A stretch of 64,000 bases of DNA from Vitis vinifera (lineage: Eukaryota; Streptophyta; Magnoliopsida; Vitales; Vitaceae), in NCBI RefSeq assembly GCF_030704535.1, contig NC_081812.1, forward strand, positions 20,120,501 through 20,184,500, read 5' to 3'. The position numbers and the translations under genes are program-made. The notes under the pieces were generated by a model. The model was not told the origin of the DNA. It saw only the letters and a list, made by a program, of their open reading frames with translations, and ran no database searches. Shown here piece after piece: positions 46,001 through 58,231 of this stretch. Every line of letters starts with the position of its first letter. The first letter of the stretch is position 1.

Positions 46001-47714
46001 GGTTTGTCGGTGGACATTGCATTTTTGGTTGAAATTCTGTACGAAACGGGGCTGGATCAAACCATAAATGTTAGAATATTTCATACCCTTGACGGCTACA
46101 ATTGATCAAAACAAGCATCCGTACATTTGATATTAACACAGGCTTGACCGAGTGATCATATCATGACCGTTAAACAAGTTGACACATTCAAGATTGAAAA
46201 GTGGTGACGGGGGGTCGGTTTCTACCGGGTTTAAATTAGTTTGACCAAAGACAGCAAGAGGAGGCCAATTAGAAGACGTTTCTGTGGATCGATCATATTC
46301 CATCAGAAGCTCAAAGGGTCCATCACCATCCCAATTTTAGATCACAATTGACAGTCTTTAGAAGTCAAATGATTGGATGGTTAGGATGTTACATCCTTTT
46401 TTTTTTTTTTTTTTCCTTAATTGGATTTCAACAGCTTGGCCATCATCCTGCCTGGCTTATCTTTTGATATGTGGCCGGTAGAAAGGCAATGACTCCAATG
46501 GAGGGACTTAAAGTCTCTTAGCCTGTACCAGTACCTCAAAATTTTCACAAATTGAAATGGTCACCTAACTATGACTTATACACCGCCCACAAATAGAATA
46601 TTAATTGTGTATCGGAGAAAATGATCACCCATCATCCTATGAATTTTTGGGTTGACTGCTGTTTATATAATCTATCCAAGTCATTTCATGGAAAGTGTGG
46701 GGTAATTCCTTTGGAGATATTGATGAAATTCGTTTTTTCTTTTTGTTTTTTCTTTTTTTTTTCTTTTTTTTTTTTGAAAAAAAGGGTTGAGATATCAAAA
46801 GTCAATCACATGATTAACAGGACAAATTGTGGCTGTCTGTACACAGATGCTAGAAAGATAGCATAAATATTATAATTGAATGCTAAAATCCACGTTAATA
46901 AATCCCATAGTTCATCCTTCTAACTTGGATATTGAATCTTATGAGCTGAGCAGACCTTGGTCTCTTTGTAGAAGAAGGGAAAGAGAAGGGAAAGGAACTT
47001 TGTATGATAATGAAAGAGTCGGGTAGATTTATTTAGGGAAAATCTTATCATTCTTACATTAAAAAAATTGCAGATGTAGCTTTAACCACACCCACCATAT
47101 CATATTAAAAACCCTAATTCAATTTTTTTTATTTGTTTATCAAATCTTGGACTCCAATTAATCCTAATCCTCACATCAAATGTTAACTCATCCCAAATTA
47201 ATTTCAAATCAGCCAAACTTTCTCCTTCTGTCTTTCATTTAGATTCATCTTCTTTTTTTTTTTTTTTGCCTTTAAATGGTTTGATGAGAGATTAATTCCA
47301 TGAGATGGAAGATGCAAGTAAGTGAATGGTGGTGTTGTCTTTTTTTTTTTTTGCTTCATACTGTTAGAGACAGATTATGATAAGAGAGATGGGTGCAACT
47401 TTTAAAATCATAAAACTAATCTGTGTGACTAAAGCAAACCTTGGTGGGGCTACCTATTCTACCCATTTGTTTGCGATGGAAAGTTCCTTTTAATAATCAG
47501 AGGAGTTGGAAAACTCATGATTGAAATTAGGGGCTGTCCTTTTGACTTCTGCATCTCTTTCTGCTAATATATTTCTTCTATGAATATATATATATATATA
47601 CCCTTAGAAGTGTCCAAACCCCAAATGTCTTCTATGCAAGCAAGCAAAGGCACCATCAACAAATCATCAAGTCCATCTTGGAGGGGAGCACTGAAGATCT
47701 GAGGAGGGAGAGAA
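43066..47714. other. long divergent intergenic region
   Basis: The 4.6 kb lie between the divergently transcribed PTST3-like and MYB genes and should hold both promoters. ACGT-core motifs are frequent at 43700-44280 (for example cacgtgtc near 43744 and 43989). Poly-T tracts occur near 46398, 46750, 47250 and 47341. Short open frames are present, but none has a recognisable domain or splice partner. Confidence 0.6.
47584..47600 (+). promoter_or_regulatory. TATA-type core promoter of the MYB gene
   Basis: A tatatatatatata run followed by cccttag lies about 115 bases before the MYB start codon, a plausible TATA box spacing. It could be a simple microsatellite instead. Confidence 0.45.
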
Positions 47715-49219
47715 ATGGGAAGAGCTCCTTGCTGTGACAAGGCAAATGTGAAGAAAGGCCCATGGTCACCTGAAGAAGACTCAAAGCTTAAGGAGTATAT
47801 TGAGAAATATGGGACTGGGGGAAATTGGATTGCTCTCCCACAAAAAGCTGGTAAGTTCTTCTCCAGAAAAATAACATTCTGTCCATGAGAATGGCTTTGA
47901 TTTGTAGCGTTTCTTCTTGCCTTTTTCCTGTTTTGTTTGTGATCTTGAGTGGTACTGTTGGTTTGTATGATCAGGTCTTAAGAGATGTGGGAAAAGCTGC
48001 AGATTGAGATGGTTGAACTATCTCAGACCCAACATTAAACATGGAGAATTCTCTGATGATGAAGATAGGATCATCTGCAGCGTCTTTGCTAGCATTGGAA
48101 GCAAGTACGGTCATCTTTCTTTTCCATCATTTCCCCCCTTTTTTTTTCCATGGCTTTTCTGTTTCTGGTTCATATTTTTCATCATTCCTTGCCCAAATTG
48201 TTCTGGGTTTTCTTCAATCATTCTTTCTTTTACACACACCATGAAGTTTATCACAAGCACTTTGAGAACCAAAAAAGAAAAGAAGAGGATTCTTGAAGGA
48301 AAGTATTGAGAGTTCTGCTAGTTTCAGACAATATTAATTAGTTTTTGTTGCAGTGCATGCATGCCGAGTTTAGATCTCCCGTAATACTGAGTAAGAATTT
48401 CACCAAGAATCCCAGTCATGTTTCTTCTAATGGAACTTATTCCCAAAAAACTGCAGGTGGTCAGTAATAGCAAATTACTTGCCGGGGAGGACTGATAACG
48501 ATATCAAGAACTACTGGAACACCAAGCTGAAGAAGAAACTCATGGGGATGGTGCCTGTATCTCAGAGAAAACCCCATCAAGCTACCTTCTCTCATCATCT
48601 TCAAACCTATTCATCGTTATCATCACCTTCACATGCGGTAACAACAACAGCAACTTCATCATCATATGAAAGCAACAGCAGCAACCCTTATTACACTCCA
48701 GCAGCTCCGACCCCAACGTCATTCGCACGTCTTGAACCCATTTCATCAATCCCATCAAGCCTTTTGAACATCAACACTGGTTCCACAGCTGCTGCTGCTA
48801 TTCATCCCCAGGAGGGCTTTGCGAGTCCTGTACATCATTACCAAGTGAAAGACAATCTTCTCATTGAAGCTAGTTCTAGTTCTGATGATGGGAGCGGAAG
48901 CAACCAAATCAGTCAAGGCAAAGAGCCGGAGTATGATCAGTATGGTGCTGTTGGTGGTAGATACGAGCAACTGGGTTTTCAGAATTATGTCTACACTGGG
49001 CTTGATGATCAAAACCAGAGGTTCATGATTTCAAATAGTAGTGGAGGTGGCGGTGGTAGTGGTAGTCATGGGTGGACTGATCAGAGGCCAAATGGGATGT
49101 TGGGAGAACCTCCATTAGACTTAGGTCTTGAGGAGTTTAAGCAGCTTATTAGCGCTAATCTCTGTAACAACTTTTCCTTCGATGAAAACAAGACAGAAGA
49201 AAGAGTCGTGTACTACTGA
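47715..49219 (+). CDS. R2R3-MYB transcription factor, RAX/MYB36 group
   Basis: Exons 47715-47850, 47975-48104 and 48457-49219 give 342 residues. Intron positions (after codon 45 and inside codon 89) are the classic R2R3-MYB ones. R2 (about 14-61) begins after [20 protein letters not shown] and includes [21 protein letters not shown]3 (about 67-115) includes [20 protein letters not shown]. The sequence [20 protein letters not shown] right after R3 and the general R2 sequence fit subgroup 14 (RAX1-3, MYB36, MYB68, MYB84, MYB87), regulators of axillary meristems, root and Casparian-strip programmes. The C-terminal half is Ser/Thr/Gly-rich with a GGGGGSGS stretch and ends in an acidic, hydrophobic [13 protein letters not shown] segment, likely an activation motif. 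It acts in the nucleus on AC-element-like DNA. Which subgroup 14 paralogue it is cannot be told here. Confidence 0.93.
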
Positions 49220-52200
49220 TGCTGACTGTGAGTAGAATCAGAAAGATTTGAAGGGTAAGGTGTGGTGGATGGGCTGAAGATTCAGATTTAGACTGAGTTT
49301 GTGGGGGGAGTTATGAGAGTTGTTCTTTTGATGGAACTTGGAAGCCCTTTTTTTTGACAGTACATGGTAAAAGTTTCCTTTGTGCATTTCTTTTTGGGAA
49401 GTGATGTATGTGTTAGTACAGTTAACTGCACCCATTCAGAAAATAAATGTCATGGAAAGTAGGGAACCCCATCATCTTTTCAAGAATCAAACTTCAAAGC
49501 AGGCATGCTGCATGCATGTTTCTTTCTTTATTTATTCCTACATTTCCTGCCTTTTAATTGCTGAGTAGTACATATGATTCTGGTTTTAGGCTTTTAAAAT
49601 TTGAATATGTTCAAGGCTCATGCCCATTGTGAAAGCCTTTGATTTTTATGGTCATTATCGTACCAGCGCTTTAAAGTGACTTGATGTTAATCCTGATCCA
49701 GGCTTCTTTAAAAACTCCTCTTAATTTTCAAACGCACTGTAGTATGAAAGCTCATGTGTCTCATCAGTTGCTTTTGCTTGTGATCTTATTTTAACTATGA
49801 TTGGGCGACACTGGGCGAAAAAGCCTTGGGCAGCTCCGATTATGACATGGGCTTGAGGTAAACATGATTCAAAATGAAAATCAATAAGATATTATCATTC
49901 AAAATTGGATTTCATTAATTTATGGTTTAAGGTGTGGGATGACACATGTGAGCCTCGTTTCCATCACTGATGACCGCTTGATTAGGACTAGGGGTGGGGA
50001 AGGAGGCCCAGGAGGGGCAAAGGGCTCCATTAGAAAATGAATTTAACCATAAACAAAGCCAAGTAGGGGAACAGATATTTAAAATGGGGAAATCGAAATC
50101 CATCTTTTTAATGCAAATGAATAGAGAATCCTCGTCGAGAAACAGTCCAAGAGCTCCAAAAATTAATGATAGTGCCTTGGGTTGATCATTGGTTGATGGG
50201 GTTTTGCTGTGTTGTCCGGACAAAAATGAATTATTTTAATTTATCACAAGAAAAAAAGAAAGCAATGTTTGAAAGACGAATGCATTGACCTCTTCACCAT
50301 TTTGTTTGCTTCTCAGATTAGATTAGATTAATGAGGTTTGCCAGCTATAGGCCATCTTTTTTTTATTAAAGATCAAATGAATAAAACTTTTCTGGGAATG
50401 TCTTTTCTAGTGGAGTGTAAAAGGTCAAAAGGTGTGGCAGTGGCACCTACTGCCCCATCAAACGTTATCTTGAGATGCCATTTATGCCTTCTTCAACAGA
50501 TGGAGATTTTGGAATTTGCTTGAAAGGGGAATCAAATACAAATTTCATTCGGAGACTGAGCAAAAATGAAATGAACATGAGTTGACGAACAGGACTAAAA
50601 TCTCAACAAGTTTTCTTTCTCATCTTTGGGTTGTTTTTCCTTGTCTGAGAAAAGTTAGTGGGGGAGATTTTGGGGTTTAATCATCATGCATGAACTTTTA
50701 GAAGACCGCTAGCTTTTCCAGAGCAGCCTTTGGATTCAGCTTCTCTTGGCAAAGGCATAATAAAGAAGCAACCCTAAGAATTCCACTTTCTTTTTTTTCT
50801 TTCTCCCAAAGGCATAACCAGGTTCTATGGACATAGGGGAGGAGGCCCTTGCTTTTAAGCCTCAAGACAGACTTGGCTTGCCTTTCTCCAGCAACTGGAT
50901 ACGGCTTCCCCCTCAGTCAAAAAAAGGCAATTTGCCCATGAAGTGGGTCCTGGGTGTTTAACTTTCTTCCTCCTGGCTGCTATTCTTTATATCATATTTT
51001 CAACCCCCTTTATATTCAAATAATGGTGGCCATGACTGCCACATCTGATGCAACCATTGAATCATAATAAATTTATACATGCCGGTTCATATATCTCAAA
51101 CAATAATCTTCGATGGTAATTAAAGGTTGGCTTGAAAACAATAAAAATGTAACCCAAGCGCCCAACCATGGTGAGGCGGCTCATCGCACGGAGGTTGGTG
51201 GTATACCATGAGGTCCATGAATGTAGTACTAGTCTCTGAGCAGTGGAATACACTCTGGTCCCACAAAATAGACCAAAAATTCAACCTTATGTTCCATTAC
51301 ATTGAATGAGATAGCAACATAATGAGAATCAAAATTGGTCCTGAGAGGACATACAGAACCTGTTGTCAATATCCCACTCAACTTTCAGGAAACACAGTCA
51401 AAAGGCAACACCTTTGAATTCAAAGTAGCACCTCCCACCATCATATCCCATCCATCCCTTGTCCTCTTCACCATATCTAATCCCAGAGAAAACCTGCTCA
51501 AGTTCCAAGAGCCACAAATGGGTAGGGTGTCTATGCTATACAGTGCGTGACAGGAAAATCACGACTTCACTTCCATGCGAATAATTTCAGTGATCTTAAA
51601 TGAACAACGTGAGGTTTCAAGTCTCGTATTCAAAAGAAATTTTAACCAATTCATTCCCACACGGCATCTGAACGCACGAGGATAATGGAATCAGTCTTCA
51701 TTTTTTGTTCATGCCACTGATTTAGGTAACAAGGCAATATATATAAATTGTTGTGGATTTCAGATTTGTAGTACTGTGTGAGATATCAAATCAAGGAAAG
51801 AGTGACATGATCCCCGTAATCAAGTAATGAAATCCACTACTAAAATAATAATAATAAAAAAAAAACAGGTAGAATTTTCATCAGTGGGTGGGTGTATCAT
51901 AATGGATGCTGGATGAACATGTGAATGGTATGTAGATAAAAGCCCAGCTTTTTCTTTTTCCTTCTGTTCAACTTTTGGGTAAAAAAACATTGTGTTACTT
52001 AAAAGGGTTTCCATTCATGTTGGTAGGTCATGTTTAAGTTGTGATAAAGTTTAAAAAGATCAACTCAAATTCAAATACTATTCACTTATTAAAAAAATAT
52101 CATACACGGCATAACTCAGTTTAAAAATTATGTCTTTATATATATAATTATGTTGAGTTAAATGGTGTTTGTTTTTTTAAACTTTTTCTATTAAGTTAAA

Positions 52201-53916
52201 AATAACTTATTAATATAATTTAATTTATTATTAATACGTTCAATTTACTTGTATTAATTGATATCAACATGTTATTATTAAATAAATATAAAAAATTAAA
52301 TATTTTATTTTTTGGGACAATTGTATTTTGGACCTAGTTGGATCCAAAAATTAAGTTTTGGTCCATATAAGTTTACCACTTAAACCCAAAACCTAGAAAA
52401 GGTGTGAAAATTGAAAATAATGATTTGAATTTTTTATCTTTCTAAAAATGACCTTTATTGACTATAAAAAAAAAAAAAGTAGAAAAATATTAATTTAAAT
52501 TTTATTCCTTTTGTAAACCTCAATAAAATTTAATTTAATTTAGTGATTTGAAAAAAATATATCATTTTTCAAAAAAATAAAAATAAATTATTATTATTAT
52601 TATTATTATTTAAAAATCAAACATCTTGAAAAATATATACTTTTTAAAATTATGTATGTAAAAAATAACTAAAAGTATGTCAAAATTATTTTTTTTAAAT
52701 GATATATTTTTAGAATTTTTTTTTAAAGTTAGTTTTCTAAAAATAATAAATTTTCAAAATAATTATTAAAAAAAATTAAGATAAAAAAGTTTATCAAATA
52801 CTGTGATAAAAAATATTCAAAATAGTTTTGAAGGGTATATTGGTCTCTTCACATTTTATATTTTTCTCATCAATTATATAACTTTTATGGACCAAATCTT
52901 AATTTTTGAGTCCAACGGGATCCAAAACACAATTATCTCTTATTTATTCTATTCAGTCAAAAAATAAACACAACATAATTTTATAGAAGTTTATATAATT
53001 AATATCTCAATTAAATACATTTATTATTTAATAGACATATTTATTTAAAAATAAATTTAAAATGAATCAAATATACATTAAATAATTTAAAATTATAATT
53101 AAATAATTAAGCAGATTATTAAATAGATGTATTCAACTTAAAGTAAACCGATCCAAAATCCATTGATCCAGACCCCACACTTATGGCGACAGATCGCATC
53201 AAATTTTATGCCTCTAATGCTAATACACATGTAGGCAATGAATTGCAGAATTAAAATGCGTTTTATAAAGGCATCAACATTTCTGGCCTAACCCAGGAGT
53301 GGGATTGGCACCATTTTTGTCTCTTTATGAAATGAAATGACTATGACACAATTATTGGTTGTCAGAAACTATTTGATTTGACATAACCGTGGGATGCGTA
53401 GTGAAGCTGAAGGAATCAGGGACTGCTTGAATCGTTCTTCTTGTCCTGATCGTTCCAGTTGAGAGGCGATCAGAAGAGGGGGAGATCAGAGATTTCTGGT
53501 GTGAGTTTTGAGGGTTTGTAAGTAAAGCAGAAACCTAAAGAAATTTGTTTGAGAACAAGCACCTGATACACCTGATACCGGAACAAAGGGTAAGCATATT
53601 TTACCTTCGGTGACTTTTTTGGCTGCAATCCGTCAAAAGAAGAATTTGAACCAAATGAATTGTCCATCAGTCCTCGTCAATGATACTGCAGGATCTATGT
53701 ACATCATAAGCACTAAATTCAATGTTAATATATTTATGAAATGTACATGACAAATAGTAATTTTGCATTTTCATTTTCAAGAACAATGGTATCCTTGCAT
53801 AATTGGATGCAGCATTTGGGTGTTCTTTTTTTTTTTTTTTCCTTTTTTTGTACACGGGAACACGGGGATTTTATGTACAGAATGCACAATGATGGTTAGA
53901 ATTAAGATAAATTCAT
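49220..53916. other. intergenic region with a MITE, otherwise no gene
   Basis: Begins with the MYB 3' untranslated region. From 49500 to 51800 the sequence is ordinary intergenic DNA without a convincing exon on either strand. From 51840 to 53150 it becomes very AT-rich and contains an inverted-repeat transposon (listed separately). The end is the 3' flank of the minus-strand gene that stops at 53917. Confidence 0.6.
52314..52939. mobile_element. MITE with 60-bp terminal inverted repeats, Mutator-like
   Basis: The left end gggacaattgtattttggac continues through ttggatccaaaaattaagtt and ttggtccata. The right end, reverse-complemented, reads gagataattgtgttttggat and then ttggactcaaaaattaagat and ttggtccata, so about 60 bases pair with few mismatches. 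Flanking 9-mers ttatttttt (52305-52313) and ttatttatt (52940-52948) agree at eight positions, fitting the 9-bp target duplication of Mutator-like elements. The 626-bp interior is AT-rich with no coding capacity. Confidence 0.75.
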
Positions 53917-56900
53917 CTACAGAAAGTCCCATTGCCAATAAATCTTCTCTACAATCCCTCCGCCACTTCTAACAGCAAGGTGGAGTGTTTCCGAAGCAGG
54001 GGGAACCCCCCAAAGTAGTGGCACTGCAACTGTCATTGTGAGCTTTTCGTGCAAACCGCCCTTGCTCGCCTTCTCCGCAGCAACGACCTGAACATTGAAG
54101 GCTACATATCCCATGAGACCGGTTTTGAATGTCCATGAAAATATATGCCTCATAATTAAACTAACTAAACCAATACAGAACTGGGCTTTGTTATACATCT
54201 AGAACAATCAAAATGGAACCTAAAAATAAATCAAAAAGACATGTGGACATTTCAGATACCTCCCCACCATGCTCCAAAACAGTATCTTCTACAACGTCAC
54301 TTAGCATCTCAATGGAACGGCAAAACCCAAAGATACAGAGCCTTCTGCCCATGTCAAGTCCCTGGAATGGCCAGTTCCCTCATGCATTAGACAAAGGGCT
54401 TGCAAAATCCAGGACTCACTTATAAACAATAATAGAATTGCTTACATTTGTTGCTGCAATATCAAATAGTGCACCTAGACAAAGGCCCTTCTGCTTTGGG
54501 TCCAAGTAATCACTCTCCTGAAAGCGTTGAAATTTTTGAGTTCTTGATCTCCTGTGCTTTTTCTGCATGTATAAAACATACACTTTTTAATAGGATATGT
54601 AAAAAAAAACATTCTTCAGCTGATTGGATCCTGAATCCAACAATGAGCAAAAGAGGAAATAGGGATGCTCAAGATCTTATCTAGAGTCTATAAGATCATA
54701 GCTATCATGCTCACGGATTTATTTAGTATTCCAAAATATCAGAATAAAACTGGGAGGCTGATCATAATGTGAAGTAAAAACCTTGAGCTGGTGTCAATAA
54801 GAACTCCAGGTAAATTTTGAACAAACTCCCATCCATTGACAAGAAAAATGTCCCAGTATCTAGAAAAAGCAAATTGGGGAAGCAGACTCTGCTATGCGAT
54901 CGAAAACTGAATGGTTATTGATGGAACCATTCGACTCTGAACCATGGGAAAAACACAGAAGGGTTTTTCTTGCCAACAACTGACTAACTTATCATCACTG
55001 AAGCACCTATAGATCTAATGATGTTTCATGTAATCAAACCCTTAATTTTTCATAACTTCTTTTCTTTCCCTTTATTATAAAAGAATAAATGAATTCTAAC
55101 AAAATCATACATCTGAAGAAGGGACATGCCGAGGCACCAAGGAGCCTCCAATCTGAATGAGCCCATCAGCAGTGAACAATGTGACTCGCTCCTCAGGGAC
55201 CCATTGAATATCTGAAGGAGAATGATAAAAATCAAACAATTTCCTTAAGTGGCAAGAAATTTGTAAGAAAAAAAAAAAGAGGTCTCCTAGTCATGTAATT
55301 AATAAACTAATAAACAAATATTGATCCATGTTAAACATATGATGACACTGCATAATAATCAGGCACACGCTTGAATCATGACATGCCATGAGGCAGAACA
55401 CCTAAAAGCAACCATTACTTTTGCGCAAAAGGAATCATTCAAAGTTTGATGTGAATAGTAGGAAATAAAACAACAGCCACAACACAGAGAAGGAGGCAAG
55501 CTTCATAACGTCCACAACAGAATCTTAGGTGCAATCATGTGGACAACATTTTAATAGAAAAGATGCCAATCATTTATAAAAAAATAGACAGATTAGCTAG
55601 AATAATACCTAAAATACGAAAGATTTAAAAGGAAATGTTTGGTTTTTATCAATGTTTTTAGAATCGAACCAGTCATTGAACTAGAAAAATTACTGGTTCA
55701 CAGTTCATTGGTCGGACCGATGGTCGAACCAGTGACATCATAATTATATAATTTATATATTATTAAAATTAAAAATAATTATAAAAATAGAAATAATATA
55801 ATTTATATATTATTTAAAAATTAAAATTTTATTTGAAAATCATAAAATTATTTGAAAATTAGAAATTTAAATTAAAATCAGAATTTTAATTTAAAATTAG
55901 AAATCTTAAAATTTATTTTAAATCAAAAATCTATTTTAAAATATAAAAAATTTATTTAAAATTATATTTAAATTAAAATGACAAGTTTTAAAAATCGTAA
56001 AATTAAAAAATAATAAATAATAATGGAGATGAATAAGGTAAATAAAAATGTGGAAAGGAAGGGGGACGAGGCGCCACCGGAAGAGAATATGGGAGGGGGG
56101 TGCTGCGGTGGCGATGCAAGGGGGGCGTTGGTGCGCAGGAAGGGAGGGTGTGGGGCAGCAAATATTGCTGATGCTCTGCATGGGGGGAGATTGGTTTGGT
56201 CAGGGGGCTGCGCGAGGGGGAGGTGCAATGACTGGTTTGGCCGGGGGAGTCGTTGCCGGCAGGCAGCAGGTGCTGGAGCTAGGGCGGCGCAAGGGGCTTT
56301 GGTGGACAAGAAGAGGGGGTGGGGGTAAGGGCAGAGAGACTGGTTTCCCACGGGGGGCGGGGAGTTCGTCAAAGGCAGTGGCAGCCTGGCAGGCGCTTGA
56401 GCTGGGGCCCAGGGGGTGTTGGGGGGGAGGGAGGAGGATACTATTAAAAAATAAATAAATGGTTGAACTATCCGGTTCGCCGGTTCACCCGGTCCTATTT
56501 TGGTTCAACCATCTTCCGGTCCAATCCACCGGACCAGACCGAAACTGTGACCGGATGACAGTCAGACTGACCGGTCTAGCCCGGTTTTTAAAACCATAGT
56601 TTTTACATAGAAAAAGAAAGAAAAAAGAAAGAAGGAAATGTTTGGTTTTTACATAAAAATAAAAAAATAAAAAATAAAAAAATCATATGAGGTAGGGACC
56701 TATTTAATTACCAGACACGGTTTACCAGCTCATATTAAATGCCAGGCTTTGCAGGAAGGTAAAATGGTGTCCAACAACAAAAATACACATTAAAGTATGT
56801 TAATTTGCTTTGAAATTTTTAAATCCTTAAGGAAGCATCATTCTCCTGCCACCAACTGATTTCATACACATGAAAAATAGAAATGCAAATCACAACTATA

Positions 56901-58159
56901 TATATAGAAGTTCCTGTTCTTTCTCATTTTCATCAATTTTGTGCTTAACTATTTGTCATTTTACTTTTCTGAACAAAAAAATAATGAAGTAGAAGGATTG
57001 CATGGTACCACTCATTAAGCAAAGTGGTTTCTTAAAAGAACAAGTTTTCCATGTTGTTCATGAGTTATTATAAGTAACAAAGCATTTATAACAGATGCTT
57101 TTTTCTCCAGAAGAATGCGCAAATCTGAAAGCTACCTGATTCTTCAATACAAAGTTGACGCCATCACATCTTAATCTAACTTCTATGAAGTGTAAAAGCC
57201 AATTTCATGGCTTGGAGTCAGAATCTTGGACTAACACCCTGAATATGATTAAATTCAAATAAAATTTTTTTAATAGGCAAAAAAGTACAAATAAACTTTA
57301 CTACTTCTTAAAAGACAAATCAAGATTAATGGTGTTGCAGTTACACACACATTTTTTATTTTTCCTGAAAAAAAAATGGTTCTTTTTAAAATCACTAAGA
57401 AAAGCCCCCTACGGAAAGGTTGGATGACCAGGGTGATAAAACAGAAATCCTTTTTCTTTGCCCCTTTTCCTGTCCAAATCATCTATAGTATTAAGCTATC
57501 ACAATAAGATCAGTCTCATTAGCTAAACCATTTCATTGGTGAAGATGGTAAGTCATAAAATGAAAAGCATTCAAGCCACATTTCCATTCTGCTAATTAAC
57601 ATTAGTCATCTCCTCAACAACATCCACCCATTCCTTTTTTATTTTATTTTTTAGCTATTGAATGTAAGGTCTAAAATTTTGCAAAAATAACTAAATGAAC
57701 CCAATAATTGCTTAAGACAAACTATATGTTAAATTTCTTCAACCCTCCCATTATTTGGTGCTTCTAAAATTGGGGAGGCAGACTCAGTATGCAATAGAAA
57801 AGATGCCAATCATCTATAATAAACTGACAGATCAGCTAGAATAATACCTGCATTATGGAAAATTGAGAAGGAAATGCTTAGTTTTTACAGAGGAAAAATA
57901 TAGAATAACTCATATGCAGTGGGGACCTATTTAATTACTGGACAAAGTTTACCAGCTCATGTTAAATGCCAGGCTTTGCAGAGAGGTAAAATTGTGTCCT
58001 TTAACTAAAAAACATGCATTAAAATATATTAATTTTCTTTGAAAGTTTTAAATCACAGCAGATTTGAATATGAGTGATTATCAACAAAAATGTTATTTGC
58101 CACATCATTCCCATTTCACCAAATGATTTCATACACATGAAAAAAAGAAATGCAAATGG

Positions 58160-58231
<72 letters not shown>

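Noticed and set aside
46621-46866. 81-codon plus-strand frame
   Set aside because: Carried by a long poly-T tract giving a run of Phe; no gene features.
56023-56458. Two overlapping plus-strand frames of 101 and 136 codons
   Set aside because: They sit in the G-rich core of a transposon-like insert; Gly/Arg richness reflects base composition only.
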